Part shown: positions 12,344 to 23,897 of the stretch, piece by piece | Position numbering within the stretch: the first letter of the stretch is position 1 | How the letters are laid out: each line of letters begins with the position of its first letter | NCBI RefSeq assembly: GCF_013368755.1 | Contig: NC_049565.1 | Span: 1,240,001 to 1,304,000, forward strand | Length of the DNA stretch: 64,000 nucleotides | Source: Talaromyces rugulosus | Taxonomy: Eukaryota > Ascomycota > Eurotiomycetes > Eurotiales > Trichocomaceae | Direction of reading: 5' to 3' | Made by a program: the position numbers and the translations under genes | Notes under the pieces: generated by a model | Seen by the model: only the letters and a program-made list of their open reading frames with translations | Database searches by the model: none | What the model was told of the DNA's origin: nothing

Positions 12344-13439
12344 GGTGGCTGTAGAAATTGACGACAATAAAGAGGGGGAAAGGGGGAAAGCTTTCCTGTC
12401 CAAAATAACCTATGTGGTAGAACTTTGAAAAGGAAAAATAATTTGTGGAGGATGCTATCGCAGACAACAATCTTCGTTTGAAAATAGATCACGTGATTCG
12501 TAAGCATGGGTGATGGGCTTGTAAAGAACAAGTATCACAACGAATGTTTCCCCCCCCCCACTTTAGTCCCAGATGCAAGTGCAAGATCATGACTACTACT
12601 ACCTTGGGTCTTATTTCCGGTGTGGCCGGCTTTTGACAAAGACATCGTAACCTTAGTCGATACACCAGTTGACACTTCATGCATGGCTATATATTGCTAA
12701 GATATGCAACGTATTTGTTGATACATGAAACCTAGGCATTATTTTTCAAATTGTTCAGTTCTTTCTTTCCAGCATATTTTGTGGTTTCTTTGCGAGTCTT
12801 CGCGCATGCTTTCTCGCTGAACAGCCTCCGAATGTCATAACCCTAACAGTCGAATCTCGCTCAGGCAGCAGTTTGAAGTAACTCCTCGAATCTTGCATAT
12901 GCAGTCCTTTTTTTTTTATTAATTTTAACACTAGAATCTGAGACTTGTCATTTACGATAATGTGGCTCATTGTGATATGCCGCTCTCAGCCTGCGCTGCC
13001 AAATACATGCATGCATAAACCGGCTTAGATTTTATCGCCGTCCTATCAACCATTGATTACGAAAAAAAGAAATGATTTTCACCCAGCTGGGCCACTAGAT
13101 TTTGGCCACGCATTATGACTGATTAGCGGTGTTTATGCCATATCAGGGTTACAACACATTTGAGGGCTTCGCGATTGGTTTTTCGCAAGGCTGAACTGAA
13201 CAGCTCATACATGCATCAAACCCCTCTTTCAATCTAGGCTTCAACGGACATGCTAAATAGATGGTTTAATTTTAGAGAGCATTCTAATATACAGTGCCAA
13301 ATACTCCAAATATCTTGATAAAGCTCTTCGTTTTAATCCAGCCAGAAGAAATTGATCTAACAAGCGTTTCGTCTCGATAAGAGCCCACCTATCTATAAGC
13401 CACCGTTAGGCATTCGACTACTGTGATACCCCGAAGAAA
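12344..13439. promoter_or_regulatory. Divergent intergenic/promoter region
   Basis: About 1.1 kb between the divergently transcribed HerA-like ATPase (minus) and BTB gene (plus). It holds a ten-base C run near 12548 and an A/T run near 12909-12920, but no credible gene. Both promoters should lie here. Confidence 0.4.
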
Positions 13440-14676
13440 ATGGAATGGGATTCAGTTGTTTATTCAAGATGGCAGTAAGCCTCGAAAACAAATATTCCGA
13501 TGGGAATGTTTTGCAATCTCCGACAGCTGACGGGTTGTTCATAGCCGGCCAAAACCCAGTCCTTACTTATCACGGTTTATCAAAGTTTGTTTTGGAAATT
13601 CCCAAGATCGCTATATGGTACCTGAAGATCTTATCCGTCCGCATCGCCAATTGTCGCGCCGTCTGAGCTATATTTCAACATCCGATGCTCTCGACCTTCA
13701 GGAAGCAGACAGTCAAGTGGGCCACACATTTATCCACTATCTATATTCTGGAACGTATGAGTCCCTTGATTATAATGGTTTAAATACCATGTATACTCGA
13801 GGAAAAGACTTTGAGCATGGTATTCTCGTTTATTCTGCCGCGATTGAATACGACATAGCAGAACTAGCTCAACTTGCCAAAGATGAAGTGAGCCAGGCTG
13901 CAGCAGATCTCGAACTCTCTAGTGTAATCAGACATGCTAGAAAGGTTTTCGACTCCTTACCGCGTGGGAACAAATGGATTTTCGAGCTCCTGGCGTCTTT
14001 GATGGAGGAGCGTCTGGAGAAGGATGCGCATACTTTCCTAAAGGAAAACTTCTTCGAGGGCTTCGGCAAGCACGGGACCTTCGACCCGCATCTGTGTCGA
14101 TTCATTGTTGAGATTTACGAGAAAAGAATATCCGATCTGGCTGAAAAGATTGAAGGAAACTCCGAACACGATCAAGAAGAATCTATTCATGAGAATGGTG
14201 TCTCCGCAGAAGCATCGGATGAAGAACCAGATCTCGACGCAGGCGACGATGCTCCAGCGATTGAAGACCTTGAAGCATCGGATGCAGAACCAAATCCCGG
14301 CGCAGGCGACGAGGTTCTAGAGACTGAAGACCTTGAAGCGGAACAACCAACAGAACCGGCTTCCCCCATTGAATTTGACGTAACTGATTCTCCGCCTGCT
14401 GAAGAATATAAACCGTCTGCAGATCTTGAAATCCCTGAACCCCAGTCAGAAGATCAAATCCAGGAAGAAAACGCGGCCGACCCTGAAACTCCAACTTTTG
14501 CTACTGAAAACCCCGGTATTCTCGAACAAAATCCTGATCTGGTTGAAAATACCAAAGAAGATGTTTGGGAGTGGCCGAGCTCATTGGCAGTTAGCAAGAA
14601 ATCCAAAAAGACCAAAAAGGACAAAAAGGAGAAAAAGGACAGAAAGAAAAGCAGCAAAGTAGATTCAAGCCCATGA
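13440..14676 (+). CDS. BTB/POZ-domain protein with acidic repeats and Lys-rich tail
   Basis: Two exons, 13440-13474 and 13545-14676, giving 388 residues. The intron (13475-13544) has a gtaagc donor and a perfect ctgac branch site 14 nt before its tag acceptor. The first AG inside it lies directly against the branch site and gives a stop if used, so the later AG is the right one. The BTB region reads YLSRFIKVCFGNSQDRYMVP followed by EADSQVGHTFIHYLYSGTYE, the usual fungal pattern. After residue about 215 comes an acidic, Pro-rich part with two copies of an EASD-EP...IEDL unit, then a basic tail (KKSKKTKKDKKEKKDRKK) that could be a nuclear signal. BTB proteins pair with other proteins, often in ubiquitin ligases or chromatin; the partner here is unknown. 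Confidence 0.75.
14212..14346 (+). repeat. In-frame tandem repeat of about 69 bp, two copies
   Basis: Two adjacent, slightly diverged units within the BTB gene start with gaagcatcggatg and end with gaagaccttgaag. They encode acidic units (EASDEEPDLDAGDDAPAIEDL and a variant). The unit length is a multiple of three, so the frame is kept. Confidence 0.7.
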
Positions 14677-14989
14677 AAACCCTATCACCGAAATTTGGCT
14701 CGTTTTCATTCGCACCGACATCTATCCGTTGGTATTCATACATGGATAATATCATGCGAAATAGAGATTTCCTATCCCAATCTAGTTCATACAGCTTACA
14801 GGGTACGGCTAAAAAGGGAATCTTGTGTTTCGCTGTCTGGTGGTCTTCTTAATTGAATGTCGTTAAATTGTGTTTTGGCAAAATCTATCTATATAAATTA
14901 CATATTGTTACAAGTTATCTCATATGATTCCGTTCAGAAAAGTAGGTAATAGGTATATGCAATACTCCCTGCTAAGGCAACTGCGAGAT

Positions 14990-15215
14990 GCGTACGTAAA
15001 ACCGGTACGCGTAATATTACACCAGATTTCTCTATATTGCGTAATCTAGCCCTGTATTTCCTGTGACATGGCTATAGCGATTTTCCCTCTTCTGTATAAA
15101 AGCCTTGAGGTGTTTTACTAAAGCTCCAAGAGGATAGCTAAATAGTTCTTTTAATTTTCAAGAATGCCATTTGAAGCTCAGTTTACTGTCGTAAATACAG
15201 GATAGCAACAGTAGG
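14990..15215 (+). pseudogene. Decayed tandem copy of the ABC transporter 5' region
   Basis: This stretch aligns by eye to about 15228-15410, which is the promoter and first codons of the ABCC gene. Both contain acgcgtaatatt-[ag]caccagatt, a ccaag[ag]ggata block and an ATG with similar codons: MPFEAQFTVV here (ATG at 15164) against MPEARFSVV at 15378. The copy stops soon after (MPFEAQFTVVNTG then a stop). Most differences replace C or G of the live copy with T or A, the direction expected of RIP. It is best read as a remnant of a second transporter start or a partial duplication. Confidence 0.6.
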
Positions 15216-15377
15216 TTACAATGGGCGACTACGTAATACGGTAACGCGTAATATTGCACCAGATTCCTTTGTATCGCGCAACCCAACCCTAAACATAATT
15301 ATAACTACCGTTCCTCCCGAATACGGCTTCAAGGGGATAACAGCCAAGTAGTTCCCCTAATTGCTAAGAGGCTAGAA

Positions 15378-18300
15378 ATGCCCGAAGCCCGGTTTTCCGT
15401 CGTTGCTAGCACGGGCACTTTCGACTTTACGCCCGCCTTCGAGGATGCGGTTCTCTGCATCGCCCCTTCGGCCCTCTTTCTGGTCGTGGCCCTACAGCGT
15501 CTCTTCTGGCTCGCGAGACAGCCTCGCAAGGTCGCCAAAAGCCACCGTCCACTCGTGAAAGTGGCACGTGATAACCTCTGCTGCAAGTTAAAAAAACAAC
15601 TACTGACTGGTTCAGTAACTACAGGGACTGATCGGCGTCTACACGGCCCTACAGCTTGCAGTGTTGCTTTACTGGGCGCTGAATGCAGAATCCGAGTTGC
15701 GGACGTCGGCCGCCGTGCTCGCCTTCGTCGATGGATTTCTGCTCTTGTTCCTGTCCCACGCCGAGCATGCGCGCTCGGTGCGACCATCGACCATTATAAA
15801 CGTTTATTTACTCTTTACTTTGCTCTTTGACTGCGTCGTCGCCAGGACCCTGTGGCTTGCCGACCATGACTCCACCATCTCGGGCCTCTTCACCTCAACT
15901 GTCGCCATCAAACTCTTTGTCTTGACTTCTGAAGCGTGGGAAAAGAGACCCATACTCCTGTCCCAGTACCAGTGTCTCTCCCCAGAGGCAACCAGTGGCA
16001 TACTGGCCCGGAGTGTCTTCTGGTGGCTGAACTCATTGATGCGAACCGGCTTCGCTCGCTCCCTCACCGATCATGATCTGCTCCCCATTCATGCTAGCCT
16101 AGCGGCACAAACACTACTCCCCAAGGCACGAAACTCGTTTGGTTCATCAAACCAGTCGAACCGTCATGCCTTGGCCGTCTCCACGTTGTGGGCCACCAAG
16201 TATATCTTTCTGGCTGGCGTGGCACCCCGGCTTGCATTGGCAGCTTTCAAGTACACGCTGCCTTTTCTCATCACTAGGACGACTTCCTGGACGGCCGATC
16301 CGTCGCAGTCGGATCCATTTGGATGGGGACTGACAGGCGCATGGCTGCTGATCTTCCTTGGGCAAGCAATTTCGAACGGCTTTTATTACCAGATGACATA
16401 TCGATTTGTCACTTCGATTCGTGGCAGTCTCTGCAGCTTGATCTACACCAAGACCTTGGATCTCAGCAGCGCAGCTCTCGACGAGTCCGTGGCAGTATCG
16501 CTCATGTCCACCGACACCGAAAGTATCTGTCAAAGCGCCGCAACCCTGCACGAGCTTTGGGCCTCACCAATCGAATCTGCAGTCGCCATATTTCTCCTGT
16601 ACAGGCAGCTTGGCCTTGCCGCTCTAGCCCCGGTCGTTGTAGCAATCATTGCCACTACTGGCATGTTGCAGCTTGCCCGGTTCATTGGCATGGCCAAGAA
16701 GAGATGGATGAGGGGCATCCAAACGCGGGTCGATGTAACGGCTTCCGTCCTCGCATCCATGAAGGTTAGGATCCAGCGGGAACGCCTGATAATACCTATT
16801 CTTGATGGTGGGCTACATCACTAATTGGTTCGCTGCAGGAAGTCAAAATGCTTGGCTTGTCAGATATTGTCGCGAGCATGATCCAGAACCTCCGCGTAAC
16901 AGAGCTGGATTTGTCCAAGCAGTATCGCAAACTGTTGTCCATACAGATTTTCATTGGTAGGTACCCAAGTAATGGACCCTTGATATGTCGCGTTTTCGTG
17001 CTACTGCTAACTCCTTTGGCCGAGCAGCAATGAATACGGCGAACATCGCCCCTTTGGCGACCTTTGCAACCTTTGTGATTGTTTCCAAGAGCACTGGTCA
17101 GCCCTTGAACACCGAGTCTGCTTATACCTCGCTCTCGCTGATATACCTCTTATCGGACCCCATGGTTGTCGTATTTCGTACCATCCCATTCATCAGTTCT
17201 GCGCTCGCCTGCTTTTCGCGCATTCAAAACTACTTGTTGTCAGAAAGCTGTACCGATTACAGACGGCCCTTGAGCGAGCGGGATCATCACCCAAGCCAAG
17301 ACTATGAGAAAGGAGACACGCTTGTGGCGATATCAGGAGCTAGATTCGGCTGGATTCCCGGAAAGCCGGACATCCTCAACGACATCACCGTCAATATCCG
17401 CAGGTCCTACTTTACCTTCGTCGTTGGACCCGTGGGCTCGGGCAAAAGCACCCTCGTGCGAGCTATTCTGGGAGAAGTCCCGCTCCGAGCAGGTTCCATC
17501 CATGCTGATCCCGGTAACATGGCGTTTGTTGGCCAGGAGCCCTGGATCCAGAACCTGACTATACGCCAGAATATCCTAGGCAGCACCAGCTACGACGCGG
17601 AATGGTACGGCAAAGTTGTCTACGCGTGCGGGCTAGAGCAGGATATTGGCGAACTTCCCGACGGAGATGCTACAAAGGCAGGCAGCGCGGGTTTTTCGTT
17701 GAGCGGCGGCCAAAAGCAACGGCTCGCCCTAGCCAGAGCCATCTACTCCAGGGAAAAGATAGTCTTGCTGGACGATGTCTTTGCAGGGCAGGATGCGGCG
17801 ACCGAGGAGCACGTCTTCCAGAATCTTTTTGCCGAGACGGGTCTCTTCCGACAGCTGAGCATAACTGTGGTCTGTGTCACGAATGCCATCCATAGACTCG
17901 CCTATGCCGATCATGTAGTTGCTCTGGATGTAAGTGGCCATATCATGCACCAAGGCTCATTCGCCCAACTTCAATCCGATACAAATTTTCTGCGTGGGCT
18001 GGCAGTCGAACAGAACGGCGCGATTGACGCAGCTAAAGCATCGGTGCCACATCGCCACGAGGCTGTTCCCAAGGGCCGATCCGAAACAGATGCTGACCAG
18101 AACAGCGACGACTCTGAATCGCCTGGTCGAGTCCCCGGCGAGTTTGCCACATATGCATATTACTTTGGCTCCATCCCTGTATGGCACACCGTACTGCTCG
18201 CTGCCCTCATCATTCTGTACGCGGGAGGTTTTCAGATGACGGCACTCGTACTCAGCTTCTGGACGGACACTGCCAAAGAATCCGGCCAAGTTACCAATGA

Positions 18301-19931
18301 CTACTACCTCGGGCTCTTCGGAATGCTCACCAGTCTCGCCGTCGTGGGCATCACAGGGGCCGCCTATTTCTTCCTGGTCGTCATGGTGCCTTTGAGCTCC
18401 GAGTCTCTCCACGCTCGGCTTCTACACTCCGTCATTAATGCCCCTGTGGCCTTCTTCTCGCGCACCGACGTCGGAGTCACCACGAATCGTTTCAGCCAGG
18501 ACATGTCGGTCATCGACACCGAGCTGGCCTTCGCCCTTATCGATTTCTGTATCAACTTTGCCCTCATCCTCATGTCGGTCATCCTGATGTGCGTCTTTTC
18601 TGGGTATTTTGCAGCCACACTTGTGCCCTTTGTCGCTTTCTGCTGGTGTGAGTTTTGATAGCCCGCCCCCAAACCCCTTAATGTGACGGTACTGACATGA
18701 CTATGGGCCAACAGTTCTACAAAAGTTCTACGTGCGGACGTCTCAGCAGGTCCGACTGTTTGATCTCGAAGCCAAATCTCCCCTCTTCACGCAGTTTCTC
18801 GACCTCGTCCAGGGCCTGTCCACGGTGCGGGCGTTCGCGTGGGGGCCGCGCTTCATCGAGCGGTACCTAGAGCTTCTCGACGCCTCGCAAAGACCCTTTT
18901 ACCTGCTCTTCTGCATCCAGCGCTGGCTGGGCCTCGTGCTGGACCTGATGACCGCAGTCCTCGTGACTGTCATGATGATCCTGGTCGTGGAGCTGCGGGT
19001 GCAGCTCTCGCCACAGTACGTGGCCCTGGCCTTCGTGCAGATCATGTCGTTCGGCCAGTCGCTGGCTCACGTCATCCAGGACTGGACGCAGCTCGAGACG
19101 TCGTTTGGCGCCGTCGCGCGCGTCAAGACGTTCTGCACCGACACCGAGTCGGAGAACCAACCCAACGAGACGGGTAGTGTGCCCGAGAACTGGCCGGCGT
19201 ACGGCCACGTCACCATCGAAGATCTGGTGGCATCGTACGATGCGCGCGAGCCCGTCCTGCGCGGCGTGACCCTCGACATCCCCGCTGGTGCTAAGGTTGG
19301 CATCTGTGGCCGCAGTGGGAGCGGCAAAAGCTCACTCCTGGGCTGCATCCTGCGCCTCCTCGAAGTTGGCTCCGAATCGCGCATCACCATCGACGGCGTC
19401 GACATCACGACGCTGCCACGGCAGGCTGTGCGCGCTGCAGTGGCCGTTGTGCCGCAGCACCCTTTCTTCCTAAAGCATACGAGCCTCCGCGACAACCTTG
19501 TCGTCCTTCACCGACAGCAGCAGCAGCCCGATGACGACAAGATTCTCCAAGTCCTGCGCCGGCTCAAGATGGACGATGTCGTAGACCGGCTGGGCGGCCT
19601 AGACAGCCCGCTAGACGCCGACCGGCTCTCGCAGGGCCAGCGCCAGCTCCTGTGCATTGCCCGGGCCATGCTGGCTGACAAGCGGGTCATCCTAATTGAC
19701 GAGGCGAGCAGCAATGTCGACGAGCGGTCTGAGCGGCTCATTAGGGACGTCATGCGCGATCAATTTGCCAGCTGCACCGTCATTGCCGTTGCGCATCGCC
19801 TCGGTGCCGTCGTGGACTTCGATCGTGTTGCTGTCATGGGCGGCGGTCGGCTCCTGGAATGGGATAGTCCTCGTGCTCTCCTGAAGCGAGATAGCGAGTT
19901 TAAGAGGCTTTGGGATCTTGGGGCGAGTTAG
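15378..19931 (+). CDS. ABCC (MRP-type) multidrug ABC transporter
   Basis: Five exons: 15378 to about 15554-15560, 15625-16764, 16839-16956, 17028-18647 and 18715-19931, about 1424 residues. Layout is an N-terminal membrane region (TMD0-like), TMD1, NBD1, TMD2, NBD2, as in MRP exporters. NBD1 has Walker A GPVGSGKST, signature LSGGQKQR and Walker B IVLLDDVF, with Asp where the catalytic Glu usually sits and Asn in the H-loop (VTNAIHRL). NBD2 has CGRSGSGKSS, LSQGQRQL, VILIDEASSN and AHRLG. One degenerate and one intact ATP site is normal for ABCC proteins. It may export the product of the nearby PKS locus or conjugated toxins, but it sits 2.3 kb outside the core. The last exon is visibly GC-rich compared with neighbours. 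Only the first donor is uncertain. Confidence 0.88.
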
Positions 19932-21099
19932 ATAGATCTATACATGTATATATCTTGTGTGTCTGGCCTTTGTTTCAATAACCTCAAAGCTAAGATCCAC
20001 ATCAATATAGCTTCCCGAAACTAAACCATAATAATACTAGCGCCCGCTAAAATTCAACGCTGTTATCCAAAATGGTTCCCACTTCCCCAACACCCCATAT
20101 TTTTGTATGCCGGGGTTCTTAACCATTTAACTGTATCTGAATATCGTCCCAGCATCAGTGGTAGCAAAAAGCGATTTGCTTCAATCGTGTCTCCGAGTTC
20201 TGCCAGATGTTATCTCCGCAGAAGCAATGCCAACAGTACTTTGCAGTGGTTCTGGCCGATCAGGTCCGCCGGAATGCTACTTGTCAAGGTATCTACATGT
20301 ACAGGTACAGGGTAAAAGGCTTAAAACTGTTTCTTGAGGAACCCTCCCGATATGTTCTGTTCATCTCGCTGGTTTCCGTATGAAGTCCTCCTCGTTCCGG
20401 TTAGGATGATTTTAATTGCTTGGGAATCAAAATGAGACTGTCGCATCCTTATGTAACATGAGATAGAGATTCCTTCCCAATTCAGCGCTGGACCCTATAT
20501 CAACTAAGGATAGCTTCATGGAAGAAAGACCGTAGCACTACTACACAATATTTCTATTTCCACGCCAACGCCTCACTTCCACCGACTTCTAATCTTCTTC
20601 CCAAGGGTTCCCGATGATGCGTGGGATCAAATTACGGGACAATATCGAAATGGTCAATCTCAACGGCAACAATGGACTCGCTTTATTTTCGTAAGATCCT
20701 TCTATCCTCGTTTCCTCGTTAGAGGTCTAAGTCTCAGGGTGTTCCGCGTATTATCTTCTTTTTACGTAAATTTGTTAATTACTGTAATTTTACGGTCGCT
20801 CCGAGAGCTAATAAGCGAGCGTTTAGATGGGTGATTGCTCTAGAAAAACGAGTGATTGGCAGGGCAAGGACTGAGCCAGCGTGCCAACGTGGGGAATAGC
20901 GAGTGGTGGTGGTAAGGTATCCGAAAAGAAACAGGTAATTCTATAGATCTCATCAAACCCCAGTTCCTGGTCGAGGACGTATCCGCTCCAACAGATACCC
21001 CGATTTCTTCCTCTTCATCTTCCCCACCTCATACCAGTCCACTCGCAGTAATTACCGTTTGTCAAGAAGCTACAAATCGGAAAGTATCTAGTGGTAGCG

Positions 21100-21730
21100 G
21101 AATTATAGATCCTGTAAAATACATTTAATACTCCGGATCATCAGTCCCCCTTAGTAACATGAACTGATCCGTGCATGAATTAGTAAATGATCGGCGTTGA
21201 TCGCTCAAATAAGAGCATCTATGAGTCATCTGTTCTCGGAGTTACTTTTCCACAATGTCTCATTTGCTCCTGCGTCGTATGAAATCATGTTTTAAATGCA
21301 AGAGCCAGTAAACTCGACTACTGAAATCTAGAAACTAACTCTGATTCCTGCCTAATTTGTCCTTTCTGTAAGGGCTTTCAAATAATGCCACCACCAATAT
21401 GCGGCTTTATTTGCGTGATCTGCATAGTACTTCGTTAGTCACATAAAATTGGACACACGGCAATATAGATACTCCGTGTCGTCTCTTATTACGGTTTCGT
21501 ATTGCAGTACCGTAACAAGTGACAGGAACGATTTTCTTGTTGTTCATATACCCAAGCCCCCAGGCTATACAATCAACATAGTTTAGTGCACTTAACTAAG
21601 CAGTCTACTTGTCTGACCCTCGGGAGTTTTATCTTTAGCCAGATCAACAATCACAGTCATTTTGCGATAAAAGGACATAACTAAAATGAAATCCAATCAA
21701 CTTCTCATTCTCGTAACAAAAATAATCAGC
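21100..21730 (+). pseudogene. RIP-like decayed copy of the 25.4-kb gene's promoter and start
   Basis: Aligns by eye with about 24780-25510. Shared blocks include ttagtaacat, gatcggcgttgat, a caaataag-gcatc segment, ATGAGTCAT, atagatactccgt, a gacaatttt/ggaacgatttt block, and finally the gene start. The live ATGGCTAAAATGAAG corresponds to ATAACTAAAATGAAA at 21677, so the start codon is lost by G to A. Downstream the copy runs into stops within about 50 bp. Most differences are transitions toward A or T. It proves an old duplication of this part of the locus. Confidence 0.65.
21236..21250 (+). promoter_or_regulatory. 15-nt element TCGGAGTTACTTTTC, copy 1
   Basis: Identical to 28659-28673 in the FMO-PKS promoter. 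Here it sits 7 nt after an ATGAGTCAT site (21221-21229), a perfect Gcn4/CpcA or AP-1-like bZIP box. It lies about 950 nt before the MFS start codon, inside the decayed copy of the membrane-protein promoter. Confidence 0.5.
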
Positions 21731-22202
21731 GATGGAATATTGAATAATTATTTATCTATCTTTGGCGGGCTAGAATGACTACACAGTGCAGATATAATCT
21801 ACATCATAACAATAACAATTACTGTAATAATTGTGATGGTTAAGAACTGGGAGCAAATGGGTTTCCACTAGTTAGTAGACTAAGCAACAATAAGCAGGAT
21901 CGACGTGTATTGTGGTTCTCTTTTTTTCTTTTGCTGGTTTCTTTGTTGTTGATTCTTTGTCTGTATGCTGAACGCCGATCTATGCCATTTCAAAATACTA
22001 CATAGGCCCCGAAGATCAGTGAGCTGCATCATATTGATTTGATCCTTATTTTTTCCCCTTCGCTTGCCCAATCAAAAAACTGGGGTTGTTACACAAAAAT
22101 AGAAGACGGAGAAGATCTGAGCGTTCCTCCTTCAGCCGCGAGAGCGGTTTACTCTGTCATTCACCTTTCTCTCCCCTACACAATCGCCATTCAACTCACA
22201 GC

Positions 22203-23897
22203 ATGCCAGGGACCGATTCAACATCCAGCATGTCTACCAATATTTCGCCATTGGAAAATGCATCAGGACATGTCCCGAACGAGAAGGAACTCATCGATAC
22301 GGAGCCCCAGCAACCATCACAGCTCGAAAGCAACACAACAGCCTCGAACAAGGCAGCCAGCGAGGGCGAGCCAGTCTATCCATCTGGACTGAAGCTGGCC
22401 ATCATCGTCATTGGCTTGGAGCTGGGTGTCCTCTGTATTGCCCTCGATAACACCATCATCACCACCGCTATCCCACGCATATCAGACCAGTTCCATGCTC
22501 TTTCTGATGTGGGCTGGTACGGGTCTGCCTATCTCCTCACGCTCTCGTCCTTCCAGCTCTTCTTCGGCCGCATGTACACCATCTTTAACATCAAGACAGT
22601 CTTCCTTTTCAGTCTCTTTCTCTTCGAACTTGGCTCGCTGCTCTGCGGTGTCGCTCCAAACTCCACCGCTTTCATTATCGGTCGCGCCATCGCTGGCTTA
22701 GGTTCAGCCGGACTTTTCTCTGGGTCCATGATCGTCATTACATTTACTACTCCAACAGAAAAACGACCGCTCTATAGTAGCATGTTAATGGCCATGTATG
22801 GGATCGCCAGTGCGATTGGTCCACTGCTGGGTGGCGTCTTTACCGACCGAGTTACCTGGCGCTGGTGCTTCTACATTAATCTTCCTCTTGGTGGTCTCAC
22901 CGCTATAGCGTTGATAGCCTTCTTCAAGGCACCACCCCCAGTATTGCAAGGCTCTAGGACATGGCGGGAAAGCATTGCTCGTTTTGACCCTATTGGCACC
23001 GTTCTTTTCATGCCGTGTATTATCTGTCTTCTTCTTGCGCTACAATGGGGTGGTACAACATATGAGTGGAGCAATGGGCGAATCATTGCTTTATTTACAG
23101 TCTTTGGGGTTTTGTTAATTGCTTTTCTCGCGGTGCAAATCTGGGCTGGTGAGAATGCCACCCTTCCACTTCGCATTATTAAACAACGCAGCATTGCCTG
23201 TGGCAGCCTCTACTCCATGTGCGTCGGAGCCTCTTTCTTCGTCATCGGATATTACATCCCGATCTGGTTTCAAGCTATTCGCAATGCCTCGGCTATGCGC
23301 TCCGGTATCAACTTACTACCTCTGATGCTTGCCATGACCATCTCCACCCTCGTTACCGGCGTATTCGTGTCCATCGTGGGTTATTATACTCCCTTTATGT
23401 ACGGTCTAGCTGTGGTCAGCTCAGTGGGCGCTGGTCTGCTAACGACCTGGACTGTCGATGTCTCCGCGGGGAAATGGATTGGCTACCAGGTGCTCTTTGG
23501 TGCTGGTATCGGCCTGGGTATGCAGCAGAGCGTTATCGCCTGTCAAGCTGTTTTACCTCTCTCAGATATTCCTATTGGAACCTCTATAATCATGTTCGCA
23601 CAGATGTTTGGCGGCTCTCTGTTCATCAGCATTGCTCAGAATACCTTTACCAACCATCTCGTTTCCGGTCTATCAGGCATCCCCGGTATCAATGCGGCAG
23701 AGGTCCTCCACACAGGTGCTACTGAGATCACCGGTCTTATCAAGGATCCGGATATGCTGCACACTGTTCAGGTCGTCTACAACGACTCTATAATGAAAGC
23801 ATTTTTAGTTGGGCTTATTATGATCTGCATATCCTCTCTTGGAGCCGCCGGTATGGAGTGGAAAAGCGTGAAGGCGAAAAGGCCAAGAGCGGCCTAG
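22203..23897 (+). CDS. MFS exporter, DHA2 (14-TM) type
   Basis: Intronless frame of 564 residues. I take MPGTDSTSSMSTN at 22203 as the start because the in-frame region before it is basic, non-hydrophobic and atypical. After a polar N-terminus, TM1 opens with LAIIVIGLELGVLCIALDNT, followed by the DHA2 hallmarks: ALDNTIITTAIP (motif D1), GRAIAGLGSAGLFSG (motif B region), GPLLGGVFTDRVTWRWCFYINLPLGG (motif C) and about 14 hydrophobic segments in all. This family carries drug and toxin proton antiporters and is routine in fungal secondary-metabolite clusters, where it exports the product. It is the nearest exporter to the PKS, three genes upstream, and faces the same way. The substrate is inferred from context only. 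Confidence 0.88.
   Translation: MPGTDSTSSMSTNISPLENASGHVPNEKELIDTEPQQPSQLESNTTASNKAASEGEPVYPSGLKLAIIVIGLELGVLCIALDNTIITTAIPRISDQFHALSDVGWYGSAYLLTLSSFQLFFGRMYTIFNIKTVFLFSLFLFELGSLLCGVAPNSTAFIIGRAIAGLGSAGLFSGSMIVITFTTPTEKRPLYSSMLMAMYGIASAIGPLLGGVFTDRVTWRWCFYINLPLGGLTAIALIAFFKAPPPVLQGSRTWRESIARFDPIGTVLFMPCIICLLLALQWGGTTYEWSNGRIIALFTVFGVLLIAFLAVQIWAGENATLPLRIIKQRSIACGSLYSMCVGASFFVIGYYIPIWFQAIRNASAMRSGINLLPLMLAMTISTLVTGVFVSIVGYYTPFMYGLAVVSSVGAGLLTTWTVDVSAGKWIGYQVLFGAGIGLGMQQSVIACQAVLPLSDIPIGTSIIMFAQMFGGSLFISIAQNTFTNHLVSGLSGIPGINAAEVLHTGATEITGLIKDPDMLHTVQVVYNDSIMKAFLVGLIMICISSLGAAGMEWKSVKAKRPRAA

Larger units (their letters stand above)
19932..22202. other. 2.3-kb AT-rich intergenic region with decayed copy
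   Basis: Between the ABCC and MFS genes, both on the plus strand. The right part (about 21100-21730) is a decayed copy of the promoter and start of the membrane-protein gene at 25.4 kb (listed separately). The left part (20100-20330) has an open stretch with no recognisable product. The MFS promoter lies in the last few hundred bases. Confidence 0.5.

Noticed and set aside
13440..13666. Apparent frameshift at the start of the BTB gene
   Set aside because: Using the tag acceptor at 13544 behind a perfect ctgac branch site joins MEWDSVVYSRW to the BTB frame without any break, so the gene is intact.
20100..20330. Open stretch downstream of the ABCC gene as a gene relic
   Set aside because: Frames of about 70 codons are present, but no translation resembles a known protein or a neighbouring gene, so a relic cannot be claimed.
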